A stretch of DNA of 24,981 bases from Clostridia bacterium (GCA_900769075.1 CAAGFE010000048.1:1-24981), one strand, 5' to 3'. Counted from the first letter of the stretch, positions 1-7,635 are shown. The notes: generated by a model from the sequence alone, not told the origin. Numbers and translations are program-made.

Positions 1-2
1 TC

Positions 3-489
3 AGGCGATTGATCGGGAAAACCGATACGATGATCTCCATTGCGCAGAATGCAGAAATACCTGACGATATCCGCATGGGATGCATCGAGCTGATCAAGCA
101 AAGAGTTGCCGTATTTGAGTAAGGTTTCGGAGCGTCTCACCAGGGGTGTTACCCTATCTTTCCTTGATCACATGGACGAGAAAGGGCAGGCCCGGCTAGA
201 AGATGTCGTGGCGGCTTTCACCGATTATTATGAACAAAGAATCAAGAATGGCCTTCCTCCGGAAAAGAGGCCATGCATTTTTACCAAAGATGGTTATACC
301 GAAAAAGACGTAGAGCGGTTGATCCTCTCAATGCCCTTTAAGCGTTTCGAGGATATGGGGTTTATTCATCATGCAAAGCATCCGGGCATCAATCAACTGG
401 AAAAATCTGTCTTCAGCAGACTGGGTGTGCAGGATATTGAAAATTTCTGTGCCCGATGCACTTCGGCCTTGGCAGCGTACTTCGGATAA
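3..489 (+). pseudogene. C-terminal fragment of an unidentified protein, split by a frameshift
   Basis: The window opens inside a gene. Positions 3-122 encode a C-terminal-looking peptide ending RVAVFE-stop. A second frame, open from position 94, carries on to 489 for about 127 residues but has no good start: the first candidate is a TTG at 106 with no ribosome site. The two frames overlap by about 25 bases, which fits one coding sequence broken by a single indel near 105-120. The second part contains NPFKRFEDMGF-like wording (PFKRFEDMGFIHH), which I associate loosely with the C-terminus of large helicase-like proteins in Firmicutes. That assignment is weak. No catalytic motif is visible in this portion. 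It could also be two overlapping genes. Confidence 0.45.
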
Positions 490-504
490 TGACTGAGAGA
501 CATA

Positions 505-600
505 GTGGATAAGCAGGTGAGCAATTATGAGCTCTCCTTTCCTTCATATCTGCGGGTAAACGGGAAATCAGGACCTGAGATTCAAAGACCGATCTACTAA
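505..600 (+). CDS. possible 31-residue ORF or gene remnant
   Basis: A GTG-initiated ORF follows the TAA-TGA that closes the preceding fragment, in the same frame. The peptide (MDKQVSNYELSF...IQRPIY) has natural-looking composition and a weak GAGAG upstream. It is too short to assign. It may be the start of a gene lost by deletion or simple chance. Confidence 0.2.
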   Translation: MDKQVSNYELSFPSYLRVNGKSGPEIQRPIY

Positions 601-627
601 AATAAATTCGACAATCAGATGATTCAG

Positions 628-679
628 AAAAAAGCGAGAATGACCGCCTCAACCAAACGCTGTGACGGGCATTCTCGCT
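628..679 (-). terminator. Rho-independent terminator (minus strand)
   Basis: Perfect 10-bp arms (633-642 and 670-679, AGCGAGAATG / CATTCTCGCT) enclose a 27-nt loop. Read on the minus strand they are followed by six T residues (628-633). This is the first terminator met downstream of pgmB on the minus strand. Confidence 0.6.
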
Positions 680-681
680 CA

Positions 682-801
682 TTACATTCTTCTGCCAACA
701 GTATATTGTGGGTGTTGCGGTGCTTGATCCACGTTTCTGCTCATGTCACGCTCATCCGGAGACACAACATGCTTCGGGTCGGTGGAAAGAGGACTGTTAT
801 A
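682..801 (-). other. possible gene-tail remnant between pgmB and its terminator
   Basis: The stretch 601-796 holds no complete gene. On the minus strand a 39-codon open frame (ending TVGRRM-stop at 682) has no start codon and overlaps the pgmB stop. It has plausible composition and may be the C-terminal stub of a lost gene, but it could be chance. Confidence 0.2.
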
Positions 802-1432
802 CTACTCGCAACAGATCGGAAAACGTATCCAAATGCCACTTTGCACAGTGGTCATCTTTTCCATTTCCGATAGCAGCAGCATCGAAACCTCCTCTTGCCG
901 CAGCCATTACCCCGGAATGTGCATCTTCCACAACCAAACAATCAGCAGGACAAAGACCGATCATGTCCGCTGCTTTCAGAAACACCTCCGGATGAGGCTT
1001 GGAATGTGTGATACAATTTCCATCCGCAACGGCATCAAAGAAATGATTCAAGCCAATTCGTTCCAGAATAAAGGGGGTATTTTTGCTGGAGGAGCCAATC
1101 GCCAGTTTCAAGTCTGTTCTGCGCAAAGCTTCCAGGGTTGAGCGCACTTCATCTGACAAATCCACAGGCGACATTTGGGCCAGTAATTGCCGATACAGCG
1201 CGTTCTTTTCCTCGGCGAATGCGGCCTTTTCTTCCTCCGAGAAGGATTTGTCGCTTTTTTCCAGGACGATTTCAAGGCTTTGCATTCTGCTGACGCCTCG
1301 CAGCAGATCGTTGCGTTTCCGGTCAAATGGGATACCAAGACGTTCCGCCAAAGCCTTCCATGCCTGATAATGGTATTCGTCTGTGGAGCAGATCACACCA
1401 TCCAGGTCGAAAATGATTCCTTTGTATTTCAT
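797..1432 (-). CDS. pgmB: beta-phosphoglucomutase / HAD-IA sugar-phosphate hydrolase
   Basis: The gene encodes a 211-residue HAD-superfamily enzyme of the beta-phosphoglucomutase type, which interconverts beta-glucose-1-phosphate and glucose-6-phosphate in the cytoplasm. Motif I is FDLDGVI with nucleophile D9 and acid/base D11. The cap carries LRGVSRMQSL, motif II is GSSSKNT, motif III is the Lys of HSKPHPE, and motif IV is VVEDAHSG. The length is normal for the family. The start chosen is the ATG at 1432, because the GAGG of the preceding stop region gives a ribosome site and the frame further upstream lies inside the neighbouring gene. The start is 10 bases after the stop of the truncated tannase, so the two were co-transcribed. 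No maltose-phosphorylase partner is visible. A related HAD phosphatase activity cannot be excluded. Confidence 0.88.
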   Translation of the reverse strand: MKYKGIIFDLDGVICSTDEYHYQAWKALAERLGIPFDRKRNDLLRGVSRMQSLEIVLEKSDKSFSEEEKAAFAEEKNALYRQLLAQMSPVDLSDEVRSTLEALRRTDLKLAIGSSSKNTPFILERIGLNHFFDAVADGNCITHSKPHPEVFLKAADMIGLCPADCLVVEDAHSGVMAAARGGFDAAAIGNGKDDHCAKWHLDTFSDLLRVV

Positions 1433-1442
1433 AGATTGTGCC

Positions 1443-2588
1443 TCACAGACAAACACTGTCAATCCAGGAAAGTACTTCGCCGGGATAATCTGCTTCGCTG
1501 TGGGGCTGATCCCATACAAGAGCATAGTCTACGGGATAGCCTGCGTTGGCCAGCTTCACAGCCAGCGTCATGGCGACACTCAGGGATGTATCCGCATCGC
1601 TGGCACCTACCCGAATACGGTAATGCCTGGCCTGGTTGCTTTGCTCGCCCGAAGCAATGAAGTTCAGCGGATTGATGAGGTAAACGCGATCCGCCAGCGC
1701 AGCATCTCCCGCCACGTTGCAGGCTTTTTCATAGGTGTCCGCTTCTTCGGGGAAGATCTCGCGCAATGCGCCGATTGCTTCACCAAGAACGGGATTGAAG
1801 TGTACATAATCCTCAGCGGCAGTTCCAAATTCCTGATTCTCTCCGCTGTCCTTGTCCAGCTTGTCAAAGGAAGTGCAGGGCTTCATCCTGCGACGGTGAT
1901 TCAGCACATAAGCATCCAGATCGGAGATGATTGCCCGTTGCCCGTTCCAGGACAGCCATGCGTGCTTGTCCGTGCCCTGCCTTTCCGCCATGGGCGGCTT
2001 TTTGTCCCTGAAGGGTACGCCCCTGGGCGGACGGGACAGCAGATCGCCCAAGCTGGGCATCCTGATGGTTTTGGGGGACAATTCCGGCATTTGAGCGCCG
2101 GGGCCAGCGTGGTGCATGGCGGAACCCTTCGGCCCGGCAGGCATGGGAGCAGGCGCTTCAAAGGTATAATGGCCGTTCAGATAATCCTCCACAGAATAAC
2201 TTTGCGGCAGCCTGCCCATGTCCAAGCGGGTCAGAAAGTCGGTAGCGGAGGCATTCAGGCAAGCCATCAGATAATCATAGAAGGAGCCGCTGCGGCCATC
2301 GGGATTCAGCGCCAGCGCTTCCCCCGTCTGCGGATGCCTGAGCTGTAAGCCATTGATATACGCAACATATCTGGCCGACAGTTCTTTGGACAGGGCTTCC
2401 TTGAAGGGCGTCATGGTTTCCGCAGGGCCAGCCGGTGAATCCTCGCAGGTTTTGTCAGCGCCGAAGCACCATTCATAGGCAAGGTCGGCATGCTCCAGAT
2501 CAATGATGGGGCAATAAATCTGGGACGCATAAACGGCATCGCTTTCATCCATGAAGGCCCCTGCAGCCTGCAAATACTCGTTGTAGAA
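1443..2588 (-). pseudogene. subtype-B tannase, N-terminus deleted
   Basis: The open frame gives about 382 residues matching the C-terminal three quarters of subtype-B bacterial tannases, alpha/beta-hydrolases that cleave gallate esters of hydrolysable tannins. Diagnostic stretches are IYCPIIDLEHADLAYEW, YINGLQLRHP, NPDGRSGSFYDY, SWNGQRAIISDLDAYV and the end QARHYRIRVGASDADTS. The catalytic Asp (GASDAD) and His (WDQPHSEADYPGEV) are present. The N-terminal part with the signal peptide and the GxSxG nucleophile serine is missing. In-frame similarity begins near 2588 (FYNEYLQAAGAF), and a TGA lies 21 bases further upstream. The only start in frame is a TTG at 2573 with no ribosome site. Loss of the nucleophile means no tannase activity is expected. 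Confidence 0.75.
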
Positions 2589-2913
2589 TGCTTGTTTACA
2601 GTGGAAAGCTCAAAAAGCATACTGGTATTAAGCCTGAACAGCGCTTTTTCCAAGTTGTTCACCAAGGAAAGGAGCGGCTTATGCCTGTATCCTTTGTTGC
2701 GCAGGAACAGACAATATATGTTGCAAAGAACATATATGCCACATATGCTAAGACGATTCAGCAAATGCCGTCGATACCCATGAGGAAGACTTTGTTGCCA
2801 TGACTTTTTATGCCGGTGGATTATTGAGCGGTTACGAAGAAAAACGCCAGCTTAACAGCCAGCGCTTCATGGATCACTTCTCATGTGCATTACGGAAAAT
2901 GGTACACATGTAG
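2588..2913 (+). pseudogene. degenerate ORF of unknown function with one frameshift
   Basis: Two plus-strand frames join into a plausible protein. The first runs from 2588 through RLMPVSFVAQEQ and KNIYATYAKTIQQM. A shift near 2770 leads to a frame containing EEDFVAMTFYAGGLLSG and FMDHFSCALRKM and ending at a TAG at 2911. There is no convincing start, and the segment begins exactly where tannase similarity ends. No family was recognised. It may be a remnant brought in by the event that truncated the tannase, and its 3' end overlaps the antisense RelE/ParE-like tail. Confidence 0.25.
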
Positions 2914-3014
2914 TCACTCTTTCCATAGACCACTCTGCTGACCAGCATCCGATCGGTCTCCACCTTGTAGAATGCCATATCAGGATCGATTCGAACAGTT
3001 GGCTGCTGAAGCAA
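2874..3014 (-). pseudogene. C-terminal remnant of a RelE/ParE-family toxin
   Basis: A 46-codon minus-strand frame without an ATG start ends MAFYKVETDRMLVSRVVYGK then SDYMCTIF and a short charged tail. This is the typical final beta-hairpin and C-terminus of RelE/ParE ribonuclease/gyrase toxins (consensus FYxVdxxxxxVxRVlyGrRDy). The first half of the usual 90-100 residue protein and any antitoxin gene are missing, and a TGA closes the frame at 3015-3017. It is most likely a decayed toxin-antitoxin remnant. The assignment rests on about 35 residues. Confidence 0.45.
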
Positions 3015-3374
3015 TCAACTACTACAGCGCCGGCGATTGATTTTTCTTCACGCTGAATCGGTGATATGCACTGCCGGTGGAAACGTGCAGCCGATCAGAT
3101 GATCGTTTAGCAAACTCTGCTGATCAAACTGTTCATTTTCGGCACCGTTCTCTGGCGTTTGATTTTTCAAACTATTGTCAGAATCAGAGCCTTTTCCATG
3201 AAACAATTCGACCTGTAACACAAATGGCGTTACAGGTCAAAAATGCTTTCAATAGGTGAAGAATGGTCATGCATAAGTCTCATGAAACGGTGCTTCCAAC
3301 GTATTCAGCAGAAAGCCGGTATGTCTAGTAAGCCTGCTTTCGGGAGCATTTCCACCGGTATGCCTTGTCACGGC
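3015..3374. other. gene-free stretch with a perfect dyad
   Basis: No convincing gene was seen here. The clearest structure is a perfect 10-bp inverted repeat, GACCTGTAAC at 3210-3219 and GTTACAGGTC at 3229-3238, with a 9-nt loop. Neither side has a real T-run, so it is a poor terminator. A second imperfect 9-bp stem lies at about 3313-3340, just beyond the stop of the following minus-strand gene. Confidence 0.4.
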
Positions 3375-4247
3375 TTATTCAGACTGATTTTCCTCAGATA
3401 CGATGTGTTCAGCAACCAGCTTCTCATCATGTTTCGTGATATAGGTCACGACGTCCCGCAGGGACAAAAACATCCGCGGTTGCCAATGAATGCTTGATTC
3501 TCCTTTGACAGAACCATCGGTATGCTGGTGTTCAATGAATATTGGCCGCTTTTGGATGTCAACTCGCCAACGCCCAGCCTGCGTCTCGATGAGCAACTCA
3601 TGTCCATTCAGCGAGCATGTGTAGCCTTTTGCTTCACAGAGGGAGATGATCTCCTCGATTCTTTCATCGCTCCGTTTTTGGTTGTAAATCGGAATCGAGA
3701 CAACAGCATCCTGCTTTGCAGACGGCTTGCAATGACGGCAGGGACTAAAACCCGCTCGAATGGCGTCTCCATATCTGGCAAATCCACGAATATTCTCCAT
3801 GCCATTCAGCTTTATACAATGCCGTAAATGGAAGGTGCTATATCCCTGTACTGCCCAGAAAGCAAACCGCGTCGCAGTAAGCGTCAGTGAGTCGGTTCGC
3901 TGCTGCTCCGTCATGGTTGACATATTCAGTCTGGCGCGCTCCTGAGAAGCCTGCCGGTGCCGTCTCACAGCTCGGTTCTCTGCACTGGTCAGCGATTGCT
4001 GCATGGTCAGTATGCGATCTTCCGCTTTGCATTGCACCGATGCCGGTGCTTCATTTGGCTCTGGACAGCATATTTTGCACGGCGTTCTTCCCGTTTTTTC
4101 GCAGGTCGAATAGTATACTGTACCCGAGGGAGGAGCGATTGAATGAAGGATGATGCGGCAATCCGGTTTATGGAATGAAGTCCCGGAAGGCAAGTATACT
4201 AAAGATGTGCAGAAGCAGGCAGCGGTGGACGGCGCAAAGCTTCTCAT
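3375..4247 (-). CDS. hypothetical protein with two Ada-like zinc-binding motifs
   Basis: The frame is open for 393 codons (up to 4556). I chose the ATG at 4247, giving 290 residues, because recognisable sequence begins just after it and a weak AGG lies upstream. An ATG at 4268 is an alternative. Two copies of the metal-binding pattern FHxxxC-x(n)-GxxPCxxCxP are present: FHKPDC with GRTPCKICCP (ligands about H26, C30, C57, C60) and FHLRHC with GFSPCRHCKP (about H140, C144, C170, C173). This resembles the N-terminal Ada metal-binding fold, but no methyltransferase or AraC domain follows. The C-terminal about 110 residues (EIISLCEAKGYTC, HELLIETQAGRWRVDI) form an unrecognised domain. The role is unknown; nucleic-acid binding is an inference. 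Confidence 0.55.
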   Translation of the reverse strand: MRSFAPSTAACFCTSLVYLPSGTSFHKPDCRIILHSIAPPSGTVYYSTCEKTGRTPCKICCPEPNEAPASVQCKAEDRILTMQQSLTSAENRAVRRHRQASQERARLNMSTMTEQQRTDSLTLTATRFAFWAVQGYSTFHLRHCIKLNGMENIRGFARYGDAIRAGFSPCRHCKPSAKQDAVVSIPIYNQKRSDERIEEIISLCEAKGYTCSLNGHELLIETQAGRWRVDIQKRPIFIEHQHTDGSVKGESSIHWQPRMFLSLRDVVTYITKHDEKLVAEHIVSEENQSE

Positions 4248-4346
4248 AATTGATGACCTGTTTTCCATCGAACAATGAGAATGTGGGTCTGATGATGAGC
4301 GTCTGTGACTTCCTGCCGGACGAAAACAGTTTGGATAGTGAAAACG

Positions 4347-4550
4347 ATGGGAAAGAACAATAAGGTCTGCCCGAGCTGCAGAAGAAAGATGAAACAGCAG
4401 TTCATTGGTCTGCAGCATTGTCAATGCGGGATGAGCTGGAAAAGAGATATTGGCTTCTTTGAACGGACGCCGGATATGGTGTTCGGACTCCGGCACAATG
4501 CGCCGGGCAAAAAGCCGCGCCGGATCATTGAGATCAGACAGAAAAACTGA
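4347..4550 (+). CDS. small zinc-ribbon protein
   Basis: This encodes a 67-residue basic protein starting MGKNNKVCPSC. The pattern CPSC-x(13)-CQC is a compact zinc ribbon, followed by FFERTPDMVFGL and a basic tail. I recognise it only as a small conserved hypothetical type found in Clostridia. The start at 4347 places the ribbon at the N-terminus, but its ribosome site (GGATAG) is weak. A short upstream ORF of about 36 codons ends inside the first codons and might couple translation. A good terminator follows directly. Confidence 0.55.
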   Translation: MGKNNKVCPSCRRKMKQQFIGLQHCQCGMSWKRDIGFFERTPDMVFGLRHNAPGKKPRRIIEIRQKN

Positions 4551-4564
4551 ATACAATTCAAATT

Positions 4565-4596
4565 GGGAGCGTCCATTATCATGTGGGCGCTCTTTT
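4565..4596 (+). terminator. Rho-independent terminator
   Basis: The stem GGGAGCGTCCA / TGGGCGCTC (with small mismatches) around an 8-nt loop is followed by TTTT. It lies 15 bases after the stop of the zinc-ribbon gene. Confidence 0.65.
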
Positions 4597-4625
4597 CCTT
4601 TGGCAAGACCTGCTATGGCATCCCA

Positions 4626-4661
4626 TTGAAATGTTTACAAGTATACGTACAAACATTTCAA
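4626..4661. promoter_or_regulatory. 36-bp dyad, candidate operator
   Basis: TTGAAATGTTT at 4626-4636 is repeated as its exact reverse complement at 4651-4661. The 14-bp spacer contains GTATAC centred on the same axis (4643.5). The dyad ends 8 bp before the -35 box of the ATPase promoter, a usual position for a regulator site. No T-run follows, so a terminator is unlikely. Confidence 0.55.
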
Positions 4662-4669
4662 CAGATCAG

Positions 4670-4698
4670 TTGATTCTTCTCCTCTTTCGGCGTATAAT
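4670..4698 (+). promoter_or_regulatory. sigma-A-type promoter for the DUF4143 ATPase
   Basis: TTGATT at 4670-4675 and a consensus TATAAT at 4693-4698 are separated by exactly 17 bp. The box lies 54 bases upstream of the ATG at 4753. Confidence 0.8.
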
Positions 4699-4752
4699 AC
4701 TCATTGAAAAGTAGTACGATTATATCGGGAAGTTTTCAATGGAGGCTGAGGT

Positions 4753-6054
4753 ATGGAAATCAAACGGGATCGATATTTGAAGAAAATCATTTCCTTTATG
4801 TGGGATGGGCAGGTCAAGGTGATCACCGGTATCCGCAGATGCGGCAAGTCCTATTTGCTTCGCAATCTCTTCGGGAGATACCTTCTCTGCGAGGGTGTTG
4901 CCGAAGATCACATTTTATCCTTTGAGTTGGATCTGACCCGTGATATTCGTTATCGCAATCCTTTGGAGCTTGCTTCTCATGTTCGGGGAATCGTGGAACA
5001 CAGCTCAGACCAATATTATCTTTTTGTCGATGAGATTCAAATGTCCGACGAAGTTCCGAACCCTTACAATCCCAATGGAAAGAAAATCACCTTCTATGAC
5101 GCACTCAACGATTTGAATTCCCTGCCCAATCTGGATATCTATGTGACCGGCAGCAACTCCAGGATGCTGTCCTCCGATATTCTGACCGAGTTCCGTGGGC
5201 GCAGCGATGAGATTCGTGTGCATCCGCTTTCCTTTTCCGAGTACTATTCAGCCGTTGGCGGCGATAAACAGGACGCTTTTGATGAGTTTGCTTTCTACGG
5301 CGGTATGCCGCTGATTCTGTCCCGCCCCACTGACGCAGCAAAGATGGCTTATCTGAAATCGCTTTTCGCAGAGGTTTATCTAAAGGACATCATAGAACGG
5401 AAAAAGATCAAACGTGAGGATGTTCTGTCCGCCATTCTTGATTTGCTGTGTTCGTCTGTCGGTTCTCTGACCAATCCAACAAAGGTGGCAGCCGCCATCA
5501 ATACGATGCAGAAACGAAGCGGTGAAAACGTGGTCGCCCCGAACACAGTGAAAGCCTATATGGATCATCTGGCAGATTCGTTCCTGTTTTCCGAGTGCAA
5601 GCGTTGGGATGTCAAGGGCAAAAGCTATTTCGACTATCCCAACAAATACTACTGTGAGGATATTGGATTGAGAAATGCCCGCATCGGCTTCCGCCAACAG
5701 GAAATGACGCATATCATGGAAAATATCATTTACAACGAATTACTGATCCGTGAATGCTCCGTTGACATCGGCATCGTCTACGGCAATGAAAGAAATGCCA
5801 AAGGAAAGGCCACTCAGGTTGCACGGGAAATTGACTTCATTGCAACCGCCGGCGGCAAAAAGACCTATATTCAGTCTGCCTATGCTTTGGGAACGGAGGA
5901 AAAGGCAATCACCGAAAACAAGCCTTTCGCACTGACCGGCGATTCCTTCCCGAAGATCATTGTGCGCCATGATATTCGTAAGCGTTGGTATGATGAGGAC
6001 GGCATCCTCAATGTCAGCGTCATCGACTTTCTGTTGGACGACACACTTGTTTGA
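4753..6054 (+). CDS. AAA_14 / DUF4143 ATP-binding protein
   Basis: This encodes a 433-residue cytoplasmic ATPase of the common bacterial and archaeal AAA_14-DUF4143 family. The Walker A motif is GIRRCGKS at residues 26-33, Walker B is LFVDE at 90-94, and a sensor-1-like YVTGSNS lies at 130-136. The C-terminal half is the DUF4143 region, ending in a PD-(D/E)XK-like core (REIDF...KKTYIQ at about 360-380) that looks degenerate because Gln stands where Lys is usual. The length is typical. A GGAGG sits 7 bases before the ATG. The gene is a single cistron with its own strong promoter and dyad upstream and a stem-loop downstream. Members are often scattered in accessory DNA, and no precise cellular role is established. 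Confidence 0.9.
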   Translation: MEIKRDRYLKKIISFMWDGQVKVITGIRRCGKSYLLRNLFGRYLLCEGVAEDHILSFELDLTRDIRYRNPLELASHVRGIVEHSSDQYYLFVDEIQMSDEVPNPYNPNGKKITFYDALNDLNSLPNLDIYVTGSNSRMLSSDILTEFRGRSDEIRVHPLSFSEYYSAVGGDKQDAFDEFAFYGGMPLILSRPTDAAKMAYLKSLFAEVYLKDIIERKKIKREDVLSAILDLLCSSVGSLTNPTKVAAAINTMQKRSGENVVAPNTVKAYMDHLADSFLFSECKRWDVKGKSYFDYPNKYYCEDIGLRNARIGFRQQEMTHIMENIIYNELLIRECSVDIGIVYGNERNAKGKATQVAREIDFIATAGGKKTYIQSAYALGTEEKAITENKPFALTGDSFPKIIVRHDIRKRWYDEDGILNVSVIDFLLDDTLV

Positions 6055-6059
6055 CTCAG

Positions 6060-6108
6060 AAAAACGGACTGCCCGCCGTGCAAGCTTAGCGCTTCGTGGT
6101 GGGCAGTT
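6060..6108 (-). terminator. Terminator between convergent units
   Basis: The arms ACTGCCCGCC (6068-6077) and GGTGGGCAGT (6098-6107) pair with one wobble. On the minus strand a run of five T residues follows (6060-6064), so it best terminates the DUF4160 unit. It may also help end the ATPase transcript. Confidence 0.55.
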
Positions 6109-6252
6109 CATTGTCGGAGTATCCAATTTTTCGTGCCCGCGTGTCCAGTTTTTATTGACTAGTGCAAAGTGAAGTGCGCAAAAAAGACATATGCCCGTTA
6201 CAGGCAGATGTCAACCCAATATCGTTTTACAGGAACACACATATATGTGCTC

Positions 6253-6531
6253 TTAGCAGTAGTACGAAATGCTGCCAAAGTAAGCCAACCATTTATCGAT
6301 GACTTCGGAGCTTCTGGCTTCGATGATACGCATGATATTGCGTAATACCACATCCGGAATCTTTGACGTTCTGCTGCAGAGCAGGCACTTTCCGGACTTT
6401 GTAATCCATACTTTCGTTGCATTTGGCGAAGGGCTTCCCTCGGAAATATGTACGTGAATGGGTTCCAGAGGATCACCTTCATTCGTCCAGAAGTAAACCC
6501 AATAGGAGCCCACCTTAAAGACCTGCGGCAT
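6253..6531 (-). CDS. DUF4160 family protein
   Basis: This 92-residue protein starts MPQVFKVGSYWVYFW and contains the DUF4160 signature EPIHVHISEG followed by ATKVWI. The start at 6531 is fixed by a GGAGG 8 bases upstream; the frame extends 10 codons further, but that portion lies inside the neighbour. It overlaps the end of the upstream gene by 17 bases in another frame, so translation is probably coupled. DUF4160 genes commonly pair with a DUF2442-type gene and travel with accessory DNA. A toxin-antitoxin-like role has been suggested by such pairing but is not shown here. Confidence 0.8.
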   Translation of the reverse strand: MPQVFKVGSYWVYFWTNEGDPLEPIHVHISEGSPSPNATKVWITKSGKCLLCSRTSKIPDVVLRNIMRIIEARSSEVIDKWLAYFGSISYYC

Positions 6532-6787
6532 GTTCAAATCCTCCGGATTGGGAAAACTCAATGATCAAATGCGCTGTTGACTCGATGATTTCCTGCAAAC
6601 GAGCCAGCTCTTTTTCGTCAAATCCGACGACATCTTCCCAACGGTAGGAAGGGAGATAACAGGTTGCATGGTGGAAACAGTCCTTTGCATCCGGCTTTTC
6701 GATATATACCTTTACAGTATTGTCATCCCGCATCTCGGAATGAACAATTTCAGTAGAATCATCGAGTGTTAAGAACGGGTACATCAT
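6515..6787 (-). CDS. DUF2442-like partner of DUF4160
   Basis: This small acidic protein of about 90 residues starts MMYPFLTLDDSTEIVHSEM and contains CYLPSYRWEDVVGF. It is the usual upstream partner of DUF4160 proteins. A GTG at 6799 lies within the Shine-Dalgarno GGAGGTG and cannot be the start, so I chose the ATG at 6787; the next ATG, at 6784, is also possible. It is the first gene of a two-gene minus-strand unit driven by a near-consensus promoter about 100 bases upstream. The function is unknown. Confidence 0.7.
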   Translation of the reverse strand: MMYPFLTLDDSTEIVHSEMRDDNTVKVYIEKPDAKDCFHHATCYLPSYRWEDVVGFDEKELARLQEIIESTAHLIIEFSQSGGFEHAAGL

Positions 6788-6887
6788 TGGGGAATTCACC
6801 TCCGGCGTGAAGCTGTTGATCAGTATGCTCCCTACAACCTTTTTATATGCGTGATTGATGAGCTTAATTCTTTAGGCTCCCACGAGT

Positions 6888-6916
6888 ATTATACTGCTAT
6901 TTTTAAGGAATATCAA
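6888..6916 (-). promoter_or_regulatory. sigma-A-type promoter for the DUF4160 pair
   Basis: Read on the minus strand, TTGATA (6916-6911) and TATAAT (6893-6888) are separated by 17 bp. The leader to the start codon is about 95 bases. Confidence 0.75.
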
Positions 6917-7015
6917 GCAACAGAGAGCCGTAAGAAAAGCACAGCACAACAGGTAAGAACAGCAACTCCGGTACGCCGGCATCAGGAGTTTTGCCTGCTT
7001 TAGCATCGATTTCCA

Positions 7016-7044
7016 TTGACAACCCGAGCGCTCACGTTTATACT
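7016..7044 (+). promoter_or_regulatory. sigma-A-type promoter for mazEF
   Basis: Consensus TTGACA (7016-7021) and TATACT (7039-7044) are separated by 17 bp, 34 bases before the antitoxin ATG. Confidence 0.8.
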
Positions 7045-7054
7045 ATGTATAAAC
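7036..7054. promoter_or_regulatory. palindromic operator over the mazEF -10 box
   Basis: GTTTATAC-TAT-GTATAAAC is a perfect 8-bp inverted repeat with a 3-bp centre that covers the -10 element. MazE-type antitoxins are AbrB-fold DNA-binding proteins that repress their own operons, so this is the likely autoregulatory site. Confidence 0.65.
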
Positions 7055-7078
7055 ATCGAGAAGAGAAGAGGGAATGAA

Positions 7079-7321
7079 ATGCAGGTTCAGCTTAAGCCCT
7101 GGGGAAACAGCCAGGGAATCCGGTTTTCCCGCGAGTTTCTCGCCTCTGCCGGCATCAAGCCGGATGATGTCCTGACCGCACGGATTGAGAACGGCAGCAT
7201 CATACTGAGCAAGCAGTTCCAGCACAGAACGCTTCAGGAAAGAGCAGCAGCCTATGGCGGAAATCTCAATCTGAGCAACGAGATTGACTGGGGTGAACCG
7301 CAGGGAAATGAGGTGTGGTAA
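7079..7321 (+). CDS. mazE: MazE-type (AbrB-fold) antitoxin
   Basis: This encodes an 80-residue swapped-hairpin AbrB protein. MQVQLKPWGNSQGIRFSREF followed by GIKPDDVL is the canonical MazE N-terminus, with the KPWGNSQGIR DNA-binding hairpin. The C-terminal tail (about 55-80, ending GEPQGNEVW) is the flexible toxin-binding segment. The ATG at 7079 is preceded by AGAAGAGGG. The stop overlaps the toxin start (TAATG), the classical coupled arrangement. The gene is intact and has its own promoter and palindrome. Confidence 0.88.
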   Translation: MQVQLKPWGNSQGIRFSREFLASAGIKPDDVLTARIENGSIILSKQFQHRTLQERAAAYGGNLNLSNEIDWGEPQGNEVW

Positions 7322-7623
7322 TGGCACCCATTGAACAGGGCGATTTGCTCAGGATTGAGGGCATCAAGTATCCGGTCATCGTGGTCAGCAACAATTACTT
7401 CAACCGGAGCGGCATGGTCATCGCCTGTCCGATCGTCAAAACAGCGGTTCCGGGACCGTTACATATTCCGCTGAAGGATTCTGAGATTGAAGGCATCGTG
7501 CTGTGCGAACAGGTCAGGTATCTGGACCTGAGCAGCCGCCTCTGGAGCAAACTGACACAGACGCACTACTTCGACATTATGGACATCTCCGATGCGGTTG
7601 TCAGCATGTTGGAGTATCAGTGA
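7321..7623 (+). CDS. mazF: MazF/PemK-type endoribonuclease toxin
   Basis: This 100-residue protein has the MazF/PemK fold: an N-terminal QGDLLRIEGIKYPVIVVSNN, then RSGMVIACPIV, a central loop GPLHIPL and CEQVRYLDLSSR (typical EQVRTxDxxR). The usual position-one pattern GDI/VvwVdf is changed to GDLLRIEGI, yet the gene is full length. The start ATG at 7321 overlaps the antitoxin stop, and a GTG six bases upstream is less likely. The known activity of the family is sequence-specific mRNA cleavage, neutralised by MazE. The unit sits directly against a truncated ABC-transporter gene, so it probably arrived by insertion or rearrangement. Confidence 0.88.
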   Translation: MAPIEQGDLLRIEGIKYPVIVVSNNYFNRSGMVIACPIVKTAVPGPLHIPLKDSEIEGIVLCEQVRYLDLSSRLWSKLTQTHYFDIMDISDAVVSMLEYQ

Positions 7624-7635
7624 ATCCTCATCGTT

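Noticed and set aside
1383..2348. 321-codon plus-strand ORF opposite the tannase
   Set aside because: Antisense shadow; tannase wording on the minus strand is unmistakable.
4143..4346. Short plus-strand frames after a good GGGAGGAG site (11-codon ORF at 4143, a frame with VPEGKYTKDVQKQAAVDGAK, and a 36-codon ORF ending at the zinc-ribbon start)
   Set aside because: They lie in different frames, are very short and oppose the Ada-like ORF; I could not show that any of them is a gene.
6238..6249. CACATATATGTG perfect palindrome just after the DUF4160 gene
   Set aside because: Short AT-rich self-complementary sequence, expected by chance, with no promoter beside it.
6964..6992. AACTCC...GGAGTTTT stem before mazEF
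   Set aside because: Only 6 bp and no gene ends upstream on this strand; too weak to call a terminator.
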